Shown: positions 16,624-25,805, numbered from the stretch's first letter. The stretch: DNA of 64,000 nt from DASVUC01 sp038237225 (GCA_038237225.1 JBBRYX010000002.1:62001-126000); one strand, 5' to 3'. Notes: generated by a model not told the origin, from the letters alone. Numbers and translations: made by a program.

Positions 16624-16849
16624 GCCATCGCGCGTTGTGACGTTCTTCCCGCGCCTCCCGCATCTTCCGCAATTCCTTTTGCGTCATCATGTTCTTGAAT
16701 GTCCCGAACATCGCAATCACCTTCTCCGCCCGGCGACGACGGTTAAACTCCTCCAGAGCCGTAACCACAGCCTCCCGCTTCGTGGCGGCGTTCAGGTTCG
16801 CCATTGCTTCCTGGAGCAGCTGTTCTGGAATATCAATCGTCGTCTTCAT
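16610..16849 (-). CDS. vapB: VapB-type antitoxin
   Basis: 79 residues from ATG 16849 (MKTTIDIPEQLLQEAMANLN). This is a ribbon-helix-helix DNA-binding N-terminus of the VapB kind, followed by a basic helical tail (RKMREAREERHNARW) that should bind VapC. An upstream in-frame ATG (16867) would add MPIIGI and seems less likely. Overlaps vapC by 14 bases and lies immediately downstream of nuoD. Confidence 0.88.
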   Translation of the reverse strand: MKTTIDIPEQLLQEAMANLNAATKREAVVTALEEFNRRRRAEKVIAMFGTFKNMMTQKELRKMREAREERHNARWHGSR

Positions 16850-16934
16850 TATTCCAATTATCGGCAATCAGGAATCCATGGTCAATCCTAAAATGACTTC
16901 TATAGGAGCCTCTCGTTGGACTCCACTCTTCGTT

Positions 16935-18206
16935 CTAGCGATCCAACTCCGCCGCAATCACGTTAATCGACCCCAACACCGCCACCACATCCGAAATCAT
17001 GTGCCCCTCCATCATCTTCGGAAAGCATTGATAATTGATATACGAACAAGGCCGCGTCCGCGCCCGCCACGGCAAATTCTCCCCCGCGCTCACGATGTAA
17101 AACCCAAGCTCCCCATTCCCCGATTCAATGCACCGATACACCTCGCCTCGCGGCGCCTCGAATCCCCGGTTGGTCATGATCAATTCGAAGTGCTGAATCA
17201 GCCCCTCGATCGAAGAATACACCTGATCCTTCGGCGGCAAAACTTCCTTCCCCTCCGGGCTCACATTCACCGGCCCACCCGGAATGTTGTCGATCAGTTG
17301 CCGAACAATCTGCATCGACTGCTGCATTTCCTCCATCCGCACCAGGTATCGCGCATAAGCATCCCCCGTCTCCATTACCGGCACCTTGAAATCGACCGCG
17401 GCCGAACCCTCCCCATCCCAATTATTCTTGAAGCACAGGTACGGCTCATCCTTCCGCACGTCCCGCCGCACGCCGCTCGCCCGAGCCAGCGGCCCGGTCA
17501 AGCTCCACGCGATCGCCTCTTCCTTGGTCATCACACCAATCCCCTGCGTGCGATCCACAAAAATCCGATTTTTCGTCAGCAGCTTGTCCACATCCTCCGC
17601 CGCCCGGGGCAGCGCATCATCCACAAAATTCTTCACCATCCGCTTGAACACCGCCTCATCCGGCAGATCCATGTTCAAACCCCCCACCCGGCACCACGAA
17701 GTATGAAACCGCTGCCCCGTCATGTATTCAAAAATGTCATAAATCACCTCGCGCTCGTTGAACCCATACAGAAACGCCGTAAACGCGCCCAGATCCAAAC
17801 CCGCCGCCCCGATGCACAACAGGTGCGATTGAATCCGCCCCAGCTCCCCCGCGATCGTCCGCAGCACCTTGGTTCGCGACGTCAACTCAATCCCCATCAA
17901 CGTCTCGGTCGATTCAAACCACGCCAGCTCGTTGTAGATCGGCGCCGAATAATCCATCCGATCCACAATCGTGACATTCTGGTTGTAATTGAGGTTTTCC
18001 ATCAGCTTCTCGAAGCCCGAATGAAGATAGCCGATGTGCGGCGTCACCTTAACGATTCGCTCGCCATCCAACTCGAGCACAATTCGCAACGTCGTATGCG
18101 TCGCCGGATGCTGAGGCCCGAAGTTCAACGTCCAAAGATTAGCGGCCTCCCCGTTCGCTTCTCCCCCCACCCGATCCGTCGCCGCTTCCGTCAAGGTATA
18201 AGGCAT
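16935..18206 (-). CDS. nuoD: NADH-quinone oxidoreductase subunit D
   Basis: 49-kDa-type subunit of complex I, part of the quinone-binding site. The 423-residue protein contains LNFGPQHPATHTTLRI (about 27-42), HIGYLHSGFEKLMENLNYNQ, DRMDYSAPIYNELAW and the terminal DVVAVLGSINVIAAELDR. These match NuoD with the conserved quinone-pocket His/Tyr residues. No nuoA, B or C is found upstream (18207-18590 is empty), so the rest of complex I is encoded elsewhere. It heads a minus-strand set containing vapBC, nuoE and nuoF. Confidence 0.97.
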   Translation of the reverse strand: MPYTLTEAATDRVGGEANGEAANLWTLNFGPQHPATHTTLRIVLELDGERIVKVTPHIGYLHSGFEKLMENLNYNQNVTIVDRMDYSAPIYNELAWFESTETLMGIELTSRTKVLRTIAGELGRIQSHLLCIGAAGLDLGAFTAFLYGFNEREVIYDIFEYMTGQRFHTSWCRVGGLNMDLPDEAVFKRMVKNFVDDALPRAAEDVDKLLTKNRIFVDRTQGIGVMTKEEAIAWSLTGPLARASGVRRDVRKDEPYLCFKNNWDGEGSAAVDFKVPVMETGDAYARYLVRMEEMQQSMQIVRQLIDNIPGGPVNVSPEGKEVLPPKDQVYSSIEGLIQHFELIMTNRGFEAPRGEVYRCIESGNGELGFYIVSAGENLPWRARTRPCSYINYQCFPKMMEGHMISDVVAVLGSINVIAAELDR

Positions 18207-18590
18207 GACAAGCTACTTTCGCATCAAGGGCAAGCCCAGCGCTTCAGCCCTGGGACCAAGATCAAAATCATACGACCCCACACCACTTCGTGCCACGCTT
18301 CACAATCTTCGCGAGTTTGCTCCTTCTTGCGGATCGCATCTCAGCCCCCACCCAAAAATTACCCACACAAACCCACAATCACCGCCCAACACCAGAATCC
18401 CGCCCGATTCGCCAGGTTCGCCGCCGGATTCATGAATTCACCCTAATCCACCAATTTCCCTTTCTCCACTTTTTCAATGTCCTCAAATATCCCTCGGTGG
18501 TAGCATCTTCACGAAGCGTCCTGCTTAACGAGAAGTGCTGCAAAAAGGGTCCGCCGTCTCATCCAACATCCACCGAATCGACAGGTAGCC
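18207..18590. other. Intergenic region between divergent nuoD and HAF-repeat gene
   Basis: 384 bases, C-rich on the plus strand. No gene is supported. One short inverted repeat CCCAG(N10)CTGGG occurs at 18235-18254. It should hold the promoters for both divergent genes, but none is recognisable. Confidence 0.5.
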
Positions 18591-19757
18591 ATGCTGCGAA
18601 TCGCCATCCTCCTCGCAATCGCGCTTACCCCCTCCCTGCTTCACGCCCAAGCCACCTTCCAAGGCCTTGGCCCAGGCACTCTCCGCGATGCCTCTCGCGA
18701 CGGAAAAATTGTCCTCATCCAAAAATCCAACGGCGACGTCTTCCGCTGGCGCGCCGACACCCGCACCGCCACCCTCGCCTTTGCTCTTCCCAACGGCGGC
18801 TCCAACGCAATCAGCAACGACGGCAACGTCATCGTCGGCAGCCGCAGAAACGCCTCGTCCAACTTCATCGCCTATCGCTGGACCGCCGCCGGCGGCTTCG
18901 CGGACCTCGGAGAACTCCCCGGCGGCTCCGTCTTCAGCAACGCCCTCGCCGTTAGCGCCGACGGATCCGCCATCGCCGGTCACACCTCTTCCACCGCAAC
19001 CGGCGTCCTCCCCGGAAGAGAAGCCTTCCGCTGGACCGCTTCCAACGGCCTCGTCGCCCTAGGCCACCTCGGTGCCCAAGCCTTCAGCGAAGCTCAGGCC
19101 ATCTCCGCCGACGGCTCCGTTGTGGTCGGATACGACGATGCGGGATTGGTCAATCCAACCGATGCCTTCAACCGCGTTGAAGCCTACCGCTGGTCTCCAT
19201 CCAGCGGCATGGTCGGGCTCGGCGACCTCCCCGGGGGCGTCTTCAACAGCCAGGCCCACTTCGTCTCCTCCGACGGCAATGTCGTCGTCGGACACAGCAA
19301 CGTGGCCTTCGACGACAACGCCGGCATCTTCCAGGAAGAAGCCTTCCGCTGGACCGCCCAGACCGGCATCCAGGGTCTCGGTATTCCCACCGGCGCGCGC
19401 GTCACCCAGGCCTTTGGCGCATCGGCCGATGGCTCATCGGTCGTTGGCTACATCGATTATCCCGGCCAGCAATACAAAGCGTTTCTCTGGGACCCCGCCC
19501 AAGGCATGCGCAGCATCCAGGACATTCTCATCAATGACCACCACCTCAACCTCGCCGGCTGGACCCTCCAAGGCGCCTCGCGAATCTCCGATGACGCCCT
19601 CACCATCACCGGGACCGGCATCAACCCGCTAGGGCTAACCGAAGCCTGGATCGCCACCGTCCCCGAGCCCACCGGCATCACCCTGATCCTCCCGTTCCTT
19701 TACCTGTTCAACAGACGCTCGCGTGATTTCGTAAGCTCGCACGAGTCACTAATTTAA
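18591..19757 (+). CDS. PEP-CTERM surface protein with HAF repeats, 1
   Basis: 388 residues: signal peptide (MLRIAILLAIALTPSLLHAQ), then a series of about 45-residue repeats of the HAF type (AFRWT…G…LGDLPGG…SADG…VVG). A C-terminal PEP-CTERM sorting signal follows: the motif VPEPTG, a hydrophobic stretch (ITLILPFLYLF) and basic residues NRRSR. PEP-CTERM proteins are exported and anchored or released by an exosortase; none is in this window. The final DFVSSHESLI beyond the basic patch is unusual. The next gene is a paralogue. Confidence 0.88.
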   Translation: MLRIAILLAIALTPSLLHAQATFQGLGPGTLRDASRDGKIVLIQKSNGDVFRWRADTRTATLAFALPNGGSNAISNDGNVIVGSRRNASSNFIAYRWTAAGGFADLGELPGGSVFSNALAVSADGSAIAGHTSSTATGVLPGREAFRWTASNGLVALGHLGAQAFSEAQAISADGSVVVGYDDAGLVNPTDAFNRVEAYRWSPSSGMVGLGDLPGGVFNSQAHFVSSDGNVVVGHSNVAFDDNAGIFQEEAFRWTAQTGIQGLGIPTGARVTQAFGASADGSSVVGYIDYPGQQYKAFLWDPAQGMRSIQDILINDHHLNLAGWTLQGASRISDDALTITGTGINPLGLTEAWIATVPEPTGITLILPFLYLFNRRSRDFVSSHESLI

Positions 19758-19872
19758 TTTTCCTCTTTCCGCCCCAGACCCACTCGGGCAGAATATTCGC
19801 GGTGGCATCCCACGCCGCCCGAAAAAAAGGGTCTCGACAAACAACCTGATTTCCACACCTTGGAGGTGCATC

Positions 19873-21000
19873 ATGCGTCTCACTCGATCGCGCGCCCTGT
19901 CGATCCTCGTCCTCGCCTGCGGCGGCTCGCTCCTGCCCACGACATCCCTCGCTCAACCCGCTTTCACCCCCCTCACCGGCAATTACGCGGCCATGTCGCG
20001 CAACGGACAGCACGTCCTCACCGTCCAAACAAACGGCGATGTGTCCCATTGGTCTCCTTCCACCGGCCAAATCCCGTTCGGGATCAACGTCGGAACCACG
20101 GGCTATGTCTCGGCCATTACCGATGACGGCAGTGTCGTGACGGGCAATCACCGCAACGCCCTCAATCAAACCATGGCTTTCCGCTGGACCTCGGCCACCG
20201 GAATGGTCGATCTCGGCGACCTTCCCGGTGGCAACACCTTCAGCACCCCGCGCGACATGTCCGCCGACGGAAATGTGATCGTCGGCAGCTCCGGCTCAAC
20301 CGCCTCCGGAACCCGCGACGAAGCCTTCCGCTGGACACCCGCCACCGGAATCCAACCTCTCGGCGATCTCCCCGGTGGAAACTACACCAGCACCGCCCAC
20401 TCCATCTCCGCCGACGGAACCACCGTCGTCGGCTACTCCAATCAAACCCTCGGCTACGAAGCCTTCCGCTACACCCAAGCCACCGGCATGGTCGGTCTCG
20501 GCGACCTCCCCGGCGGGTACTTCAACTCACAAGCCTACAAGATCTCCTCGGGCGGCGACGTGATCGTCGGCTACAGCTCCGACTCCCTCAACCGCGAGCA
20601 GGCTTTCCGCTGGACCGCGACATCAGGCCTGGTCGCACTGGGCTTCGGCTCCTCCAATCCCAACGAATGGAGCCAAGCCCACGCCGTCAGCAACAACGGC
20701 AACGTCATCGTCGGTAACAACAACACCGGCGCCACCATCGCCGACGTCGATGCCCTGATCTGGGATCCCGCCCACGGGATGCGCTTCCTTCAAGCGGCAC
20801 TCGCCCAGGACTACGGAATTTCCGTCGCCAATTCGAATGTCGTCCAAGCCTGGGATGTCTCCGACAATGGCTACACTCTCGCCGGCTCCGGCTACTTCAA
20901 CGGCACGCCCCAATCCTGGGTCTTCGTCCCGGAGCCCACCGCTGTCACTTTATTAATCCTTCCGGCAATCCTCTTTCCCCGCCGCCGCGTTCAGAGGTAG
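19873..21000 (+). CDS. PEP-CTERM surface protein with HAF repeats, 2
   Basis: 375 residues, tandem paralogue of the preceding gene with the same plan: signal peptide (to SLAQ), seven or so HAF repeats with the LGDLPGG core, and a C-terminal FVPEPTAVTLLILPAIL segment followed by PRRRVQR. Start ATG 19873 has TTGGAGG nine bases upstream. The repeats likely form a beta-propeller or solenoid. The role at the surface is unknown. Confidence 0.9.
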   Translation: MRLTRSRALSILVLACGGSLLPTTSLAQPAFTPLTGNYAAMSRNGQHVLTVQTNGDVSHWSPSTGQIPFGINVGTTGYVSAITDDGSVVTGNHRNALNQTMAFRWTSATGMVDLGDLPGGNTFSTPRDMSADGNVIVGSSGSTASGTRDEAFRWTPATGIQPLGDLPGGNYTSTAHSISADGTTVVGYSNQTLGYEAFRYTQATGMVGLGDLPGGYFNSQAYKISSGGDVIVGYSSDSLNREQAFRWTATSGLVALGFGSSNPNEWSQAHAVSNNGNVIVGNNNTGATIADVDALIWDPAHGMRFLQAALAQDYGISVANSNVVQAWDVSDNGYTLAGSGYFNGTPQSWVFVPEPTAVTLLILPAILFPRRRVQR

Positions 21001-21014
21001 CTTTTACCTGACGC

Positions 21015-21665
21015 ATGAAACGCTTCCTCTTCAACGTTCTCGCCGCGACAGCCTTCCTGCTGTTTTTGATCTTCGCGTTCCTCTGGATCCGCAGTGAGCT
21101 CATCGGCGACAGCATCGTGTGGGAAAACAATTTCCCCGGTCACTGCGACCGCCACGACATCGCCTCCTCACGCGGCGAATTCTTGGCGCAATTTCAGTGG
21201 ACCGCGTTCATCGGTCCCGAAGCGAAACAGAACATCTTCCGTCCCTCCGCTGGCAACCGATGGTCTATCTTTCCGCCGCAGCGCATGCAGCCTCTCCTGC
21301 GCACATCCGTTTCGAGCCGGCTCGGCCTCATCGCCCGCCATTCTTATTCCTCCACCCAACTCAGCTCACGACCTCTCATCCAAACCCACCGCTATCTCCT
21401 CATCGTCTTTCCCTACTGGTTCGCCGCCCTCCTGACCGCCCTCCTCCCCACGCGCTGGTTCATCCGCTGGCGCCGCCGTTTGAAATATCCCCCCGGCACC
21501 TGCCAGCGCTGCGGCTACGACCTGCGAGCAAGCCCCCACCGCTGCCCCGAATGCGGCATTCCCGCGCCTGACAATGCCTTCATGCCCCCCGCATCCGCCG
21601 AAGCCGAAAACGTCCTCAACCCAATAAAAAGTCCGGCAACCAACCCCAGCGGCGGTCCCCAATGA
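21015..21665 (+). CDS. Membrane protein with C-terminal CGYDLR zinc ribbon
   Basis: 216 residues with an N-terminal membrane helix (about 5-25), an extracytoplasmic region, a second membrane helix (about 127-145) and a zinc ribbon whose first pair is C163-x2-C166 in CQRCGYDLRASPHRCPECG. This GTCxxCGYDLR…CPECG ribbon next to a membrane helix is common in planctomycete membrane proteins and is one reason for the taxonomic guess. Function unknown. It lies 14 bases after the second HAF protein and may be co-transcribed with it. Confidence 0.75.
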   Translation: MKRFLFNVLAATAFLLFLIFAFLWIRSELIGDSIVWENNFPGHCDRHDIASSRGEFLAQFQWTAFIGPEAKQNIFRPSAGNRWSIFPPQRMQPLLRTSVSSRLGLIARHSYSSTQLSSRPLIQTHRYLLIVFPYWFAALLTALLPTRWFIRWRRRLKYPPGTCQRCGYDLRASPHRCPECGIPAPDNAFMPPASAEAENVLNPIKSPATNPSGGPQ

Positions 21666-21707
21666 CTCCCCCGGCGTGCCGGGGCATGTAATAATGAGGT
21701 AATCACC

Positions 21708-23864
21708 ATGTTCCGCACCTTGCCTCTCATCCTCCTCCTCACATCCCTTCCCACGATCGCCGCCCCATCCCAAACCCCAACCCCCTCCACCGGCCACTTC
21801 AACCAAACCTTCACCGAGCGCAACCCGCTCTCCAGCGCCCAGGAAATGTCCGCCCGCACCCGACTGGACACTCGCCGCTGGCCCGAAGGCGACACCGCCT
21901 CCTTCCCCGGTCTTCCCGCCAACTGGGCCACGCGCAACTGGGACTACCAACTCAAAAACGAAAACTTCACTGTCTATGTCCCCGAATCCTACAACCCCAA
22001 AACCCCTCACGGCATCCTCGTCTGGACCGGTGTCACCCAGTTCTCCCCCGATTGGTTCCCCGTCCTCGCCCGCCACAAGCTTATCTTCATCGACCCCGAC
22101 AAACGCGATCGCACCTACGTCCCCGCCGGCCTCTGGGTGGATGCCGTTCATAACCTGAAAAAACAATACAACGTCGACGACACGCGCATCTATACCGCCG
22201 GATTTTCCAATGGCGGACGCAACGCCCGCGGTGCCCTCATCACCCACCCCGATGTCTTCCGTGGCTGCTTCTGCATCGCCGGCGACGACTTCTACGATGA
22301 CTATAAACAAGCCATCACCGTCGAAGGGACGGTCTATGCCTGGCAGGGCGATATCGAAAGCATTAAGAAGTCCGTCCGCATCGTCATGATGCGCGGCCAG
22401 CACGACACCTTCACACCCGAAGAAGGCCGCCGACAATTCGAAGGCCTTATCCTCGACGGGTTCCGGCACGTCTCCTTCTTCGTCGCTCCCAACATCGGCC
22501 ACCAGCATCCCAACGCCGACTACTTCGAAAAAGGCATCAACGCCCTCGACAACCCTCCCGAACTCAAGCCCCCCACCACCGCACCCACCAAAGATCCCAA
22601 TCCCACGCCCGGCCAGATCGCCCACGCCAAGCGCCTCATGAACACCGTCACCTTCTGGCACGAAACCGCTTGGCCCCCTCACCCCGGCCCCCGCCTTGTC
22701 CGCGCCTACCTCAAAAAGATTCTCACGGATTACCCCACCACCCCCGCCGCCAAAGAAGCACGCGATTTTCAGGACAAACTCGACGCCCCCGCCAAGCTAT
22801 CCCGGTCCCTCAAACCTCCCGTCACCAGGACCGGGCAGTTCACTCTCGGATTCGCCGAATCCCATCCCCTCGCCAATCCCGATGAAGTCCGCCGCCGCTC
22901 CGATTCCGACTTCTTCTTCGAAATGTCCGATGGCGCCGCCTTCGACAAATACGACATCACCGAAGAATCCTTCGATCTCTCTGTCCCCGCCAGCTACAAG
23001 CCCACCACGCCCCACGGCCTCATCGTCTGGGTCGGAATCGGTCCCCTCCCCAAACCCTATCTCGAATCCATCGCCCGCCACAAAATGATCGCCGTCTATC
23101 CCGTCCATCTCCGCGGTTCTCTCGCCCAATACCCCATGGCCCTCGATGCCGTCCATAACGTCTGCAAACTCTATCACATCGATAGCAAACGCATCTACAT
23201 CGTCGGCCTCGGCTACGGGGGCGCCGCCGCCGCTTCCATCTTCCGCGCCTATCCCGAAGTCTTCCAAGGACTCTACGGCATCCGAGGCGGCGCTTTCTAT
23301 CACAGCTACCGCAGCCCCAAAACCAGCAAGTACTCCGCCACCGTCGAGACACCCCCCTTCCAAGGCGACCTCGCCAGGATCAAGACTACCCGCTCCATCG
23401 TCCTTCTCCGCGCACGCGAAGACAAGGAAGCCCTCCCCGAAATCGCCCGCACCAACATCGACGCCCTCCAGCTCGACGGCTTCACCCGCGCCGCCTTCAT
23501 CGATGCGGCGCCCCAGCCCGACAAACAAGAGTTCCCCAATCCCGCATTCTTCGAAAAAGGCCTCATCGCCCTCGACGAACCCAAACTCACCAAGCCCCCC
23601 ACCACCGCCCCGGCGAGCGCCCCGCGCCTCCTCCCCGCCCAGATCGCCCAAGCCGATCGCCTCCTCGCGACCGCACGCTTCTACGCCGATCCCACCCGCG
23701 CCCCCAAACTCAATCAGTGGACGCACCGCCTCGATGCCCCCAAACCCAACCCAAAGTTCAACACCGACAAGGCCCGCCTCTACCTCAACCAACTCCTCTC
23801 CGACTACCCCACCACCCCCGCCGCCAAGGACGCCCGCGATCTCCTGAACGAACTCGGCCCGTGA
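21708..23864 (+). CDS. Secreted protein with two tandem alpha/beta-hydrolase domains
   Basis: 718 residues with a signal peptide (LPLILLLTSLPTIAAPSQ). Two similar halves (about 25-360 and 365-718) share TPHGILVW/TPHGLIVW, DAVHN and a closing YPTTPAAK-ARD segment. The first half has the nucleophile elbow AGFSNGG (Ser167). The aligned second half reads VGLGYGG, so the serine is replaced by Gly502 and that half is probably not catalytic. The substrate may be an ester of a polysaccharide, but this is a guess. The last DNA segments of the two halves (about 22725-22766 and 23801-23842) are near-identical. Confidence 0.75.
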   Translation: MFRTLPLILLLTSLPTIAAPSQTPTPSTGHFNQTFTERNPLSSAQEMSARTRLDTRRWPEGDTASFPGLPANWATRNWDYQLKNENFTVYVPESYNPKTPHGILVWTGVTQFSPDWFPVLARHKLIFIDPDKRDRTYVPAGLWVDAVHNLKKQYNVDDTRIYTAGFSNGGRNARGALITHPDVFRGCFCIAGDDFYDDYKQAITVEGTVYAWQGDIESIKKSVRIVMMRGQHDTFTPEEGRRQFEGLILDGFRHVSFFVAPNIGHQHPNADYFEKGINALDNPPELKPPTTAPTKDPNPTPGQIAHAKRLMNTVTFWHETAWPPHPGPRLVRAYLKKILTDYPTTPAAKEARDFQDKLDAPAKLSRSLKPPVTRTGQFTLGFAESHPLANPDEVRRRSDSDFFFEMSDGAAFDKYDITEESFDLSVPASYKPTTPHGLIVWVGIGPLPKPYLESIARHKMIAVYPVHLRGSLAQYPMALDAVHNVCKLYHIDSKRIYIVGLGYGGAAAASIFRAYPEVFQGLYGIRGGAFYHSYRSPKTSKYSATVETPPFQGDLARIKTTRSIVLLRAREDKEALPEIARTNIDALQLDGFTRAAFIDAAPQPDKQEFPNPAFFEKGLIALDEPKLTKPPTTAPASAPRLLPAQIAQADRLLATARFYADPTRAPKLNQWTHRLDAPKPNPKFNTDKARLYLNQLLSDYPTTPAAKDARDLLNELGP

Positions 23865-23888
23865 TGACGAATCCAATTGCCAATTGAG

Positions 23889-23957
23889 ACCTCTGAATAG
23901 CTCAAAGACATGGTCGCTGAAGCGACCACGCCGCTCGGAAATCGCGGGTTGAGGATG
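23889..23957 (+). repeat. Hairpin repeat C, copy 1
   Basis: Contains the core TGGTCGCTGAAGCGACCA (23911-23928), an 8-bp perfect stem with a 2-base loop, followed by CGCCGC. About 65 bases are shared with the copies at 24347-24416 and 24675-24740. Confidence 0.75.
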
Positions 23958-23969
23958 GTAATTCGAAGG

Positions 23970-24006
23970 TTCCAATTGACAATTGTCAATTTTCATTTGT
24001 CAATTC
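23970..24006. repeat. CAATTG-type simple repeat
   Basis: CAATTGACAATTGTCAATTT and a further TTGTCAATT follow; a related CCAATTGCCAATTGAG lies at 23872-23887. Confidence 0.5.
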
Positions 24007-24346
24007 CTCCCACTTCCTGTCGTCGGACGCGTGACTGCCCGTCCCTTCTTCCCCAGTCTGCCATCGTCCGACAGGTCCGCCCGAGGCTCATCCAGCTTCA
24101 TAATCCCGCGTTCCATCCACTCCTCGGCTGGCAGACGATGTCGGACACCCGGCGCTTCAAGGCTACGTTCCAGACTTGAACCTCCTACCGTCATTCATCC
24201 AGCCGTTTGCGAATTGCGCCAATTGTCATGTGAGGTAATCCGAAGCATCTAGCGTCGATCACCGATCCAGCACAAGATCCTTCACGGAGTACCGTTCAGG
24301 ATGACGGTCTTTTTCATGCATCGCGGGTGCGGGGGAGCCGCCTGAT

Positions 24347-24416
24347 GACTCTGAATAACTTCAAGACATGGTCGCTGAAGCGACCACGCCGGCTGGAATT
24401 CGGGTCGAGAGAGGAT
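24347..24416 (+). repeat. Hairpin repeat C, copy 2
   Basis: Same layout as copy 1, with the hairpin core at 24369-24386 and flanks TCTGAATAACTTCAAGACA and CGCCGGCTGGAATT. Confidence 0.75.
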
Positions 24417-24674
24417 TACTCGGAGGTCTCAAAATTTTAATTTGACCCTAAAAATTACCAAACATTTACGTTGCTCACGACCAGTCCGCCTGGTCACCCT
24501 CTCGATGCAAGGTCAACCAAAATCAGCTAATCCGAAGGCTTCAACTTTGGGGATACCCCCAAATGTCCCACAATGTCTCAAAATGTCCCACATGCCCCCA
24601 ATGAGCAAGATCAGACACGCGCCATGCCGGTTCCTCCAAAATATCACGCCCCTTTCCAAAGCGACCCGAAATTG

Positions 24675-24740
24675 AGATCTCGGGGTAACTCAAAGACATG
24701 GTCGCTGAAGCGACCCACGCCGCTGGGAATCCGTTTTAGA
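24675..24740 (+). repeat. Hairpin repeat C, copy 3
   Basis: Same layout, hairpin core at about 24699-24716 with one extra C that breaks perfect symmetry; lies 66 bases before the parS site. Confidence 0.7.
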
Positions 24741-24806
24741 GCATCGAATCCTGTCCACCCCTTGCACCCCCCTTCTCCCCTTAGTAACCTCCACTGCTAG
24801 CTCCAT

Positions 24807-24822
24807 TGTTCCACGTGGAACA
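24807..24822. promoter_or_regulatory. parS centromere-like site
   Basis: TGTTCCACGTGGAACA, a perfect 16-bp palindrome that differs from the classic parS TGTTTCACGTGAAACA at one symmetric pair and matches a common natural variant. It lies 29 bases before the parB ATG and is the expected binding/loading site of ParB. Confidence 0.9.
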
Positions 24823-24851
24823 TCTCGGCTCGCAGGAGAAGGGAATCCCAC

Positions 24852-25805
24852 ATGTCCAAGATCCAACCTAAGCCCCGGCTTGGTCGTGGCCTCAGCAGCT
24901 TGATCTCGATTTCAAAACTACCGGTCGAAGCAGAAACCCCTGCCCCCATCCCCACCGTCGAAAATGCGCAGGATATCTCGAACGCGATCTCGACTCCTGT
25001 AGCCGCTGGATCCGGTCCGACCGAGATCTCCACCGACGACATCACTGCCAACCCCCACCAGCCCCGCCGCCAGTTTGACGAGTCCTCCCTGGCTGACTTG
25101 GCAGCCAGCATGAAAACCAATGGCCTCATCCAGCCGATTATTGTCCGCCGAGTTGACGGACGGTATCAGCTCATCGCTGGCGAACGCCGACTGCGGGCGG
25201 CCAAGCTCGCCGGCCTGTCCGCCATCCCCGCTATCGTCCGCGACGTCGACCCCTTCTCCCAAGCCCAGATGGCCTTGGTTGAAAACATCCATCGCGAAGA
25301 TCTTAACGTCATGGATCGCGCCACCGCCTACCGCACGCTGATGGACCAGCTCGGTCTAACGCAGGCAGAACTTGCCCAACGGCTTGGCGAAGATCGCAGC
25401 AGCATCGCCAACTACGTCCGCCTGATGGACTTGGCCGAACCCGTCAAACAGCTCGTCCGCGATGGCAGACTCTCGCTCGGTCACGCCAAGCTCCTGGCAG
25501 CCGTGTCCGACATTCTCGAACAAGAACGTCTGTCAAACCTCGTCGTCAGCCAGGACCTATCCGTCCGCAATCTCGAGAAGCTCCTTCAAAACCCCACAAG
25601 CCCGCCGCTATCCGCCAAGCCAGGTGCCGATACTTCTCCCCACATTCAGGAATTAGAAAAGTCATTCGCCCGCCAGCTCGGGATGCGCGTGCAGATCCGC
25701 TCGACCCCGAAGAAGGGCAAAGGCAAAGTGATCATCCACTACGCATCCCTCGATCAGTTCGATCAGCTCCTTGCCAAACTGGGCGTCCAAACGGACGAAA
25801 CCTGA
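24852..25805 (+). CDS. parB: Chromosome-partitioning protein ParB
   Basis: 317 residues; a CTP-dependent DNA clamp that loads at parS and spreads for chromosome segregation. It has the N-terminal RLGRGLSSLI segment (ParA/SMC contact region of chromosomal ParB), the CTP-binding GERRLRA motif (110-116), ENIHREDLN (144-152) and the helix-turn-helix LTQAELAQRLGEDRSSI (169-185). A C-terminal dimerisation domain follows. parA normally lies directly upstream of parB; here there is only a 1-kb repeat-rich spacer, so parB is separated from parA. GCAGGAGAAGGG is upstream of the ATG. Confidence 0.95.
   Translation: MSKIQPKPRLGRGLSSLISISKLPVEAETPAPIPTVENAQDISNAISTPVAAGSGPTEISTDDITANPHQPRRQFDESSLADLAASMKTNGLIQPIIVRRVDGRYQLIAGERRLRAAKLAGLSAIPAIVRDVDPFSQAQMALVENIHREDLNVMDRATAYRTLMDQLGLTQAELAQRLGEDRSSIANYVRLMDLAEPVKQLVRDGRLSLGHAKLLAAVSDILEQERLSNLVVSQDLSVRNLEKLLQNPTSPPLSAKPGADTSPHIQELEKSFARQLGMRVQIRSTPKKGKGKVIIHYASLDQFDQLLAKLGVQTDET

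Larger units (their letters stand above)
23865..24851. other. Repeat-rich intergenic region upstream of parB
   Basis: 987 bases with no gene I can support. It holds three copies of hairpin repeat C (about 23889-23957, 24347-24416, 24675-24740), CAATTG-type simple repeats, an AT-rich patch at about 24430-24475, a few repeats of AATGTCCCACA/AATGTCTCAAA at 24560-24596, and a parS palindrome at 24807-24822. No DnaA-box cluster was seen by eye. Confidence 0.6.

Noticed and set aside
16689..18446. 585-codon plus-strand open frame
   Set aside because: Antisense to nuoD and vapB, with an Arg/His/Pro-rich composition typical of shadow frames in GC-rich DNA.
21366..22682. 438-codon minus-strand open frame
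   Set aside because: Antisense to the tandem hydrolase gene; Gly/Val/Asp-rich low complexity.
23865..24851. Small genes or a CRISPR-like array in the parB upstream region
   Set aside because: The three repeats are unequally spaced (about 460 and 330 bases) with non-spacer sequence between them, and short ORFs have no ribosome sites or recognisable motifs.
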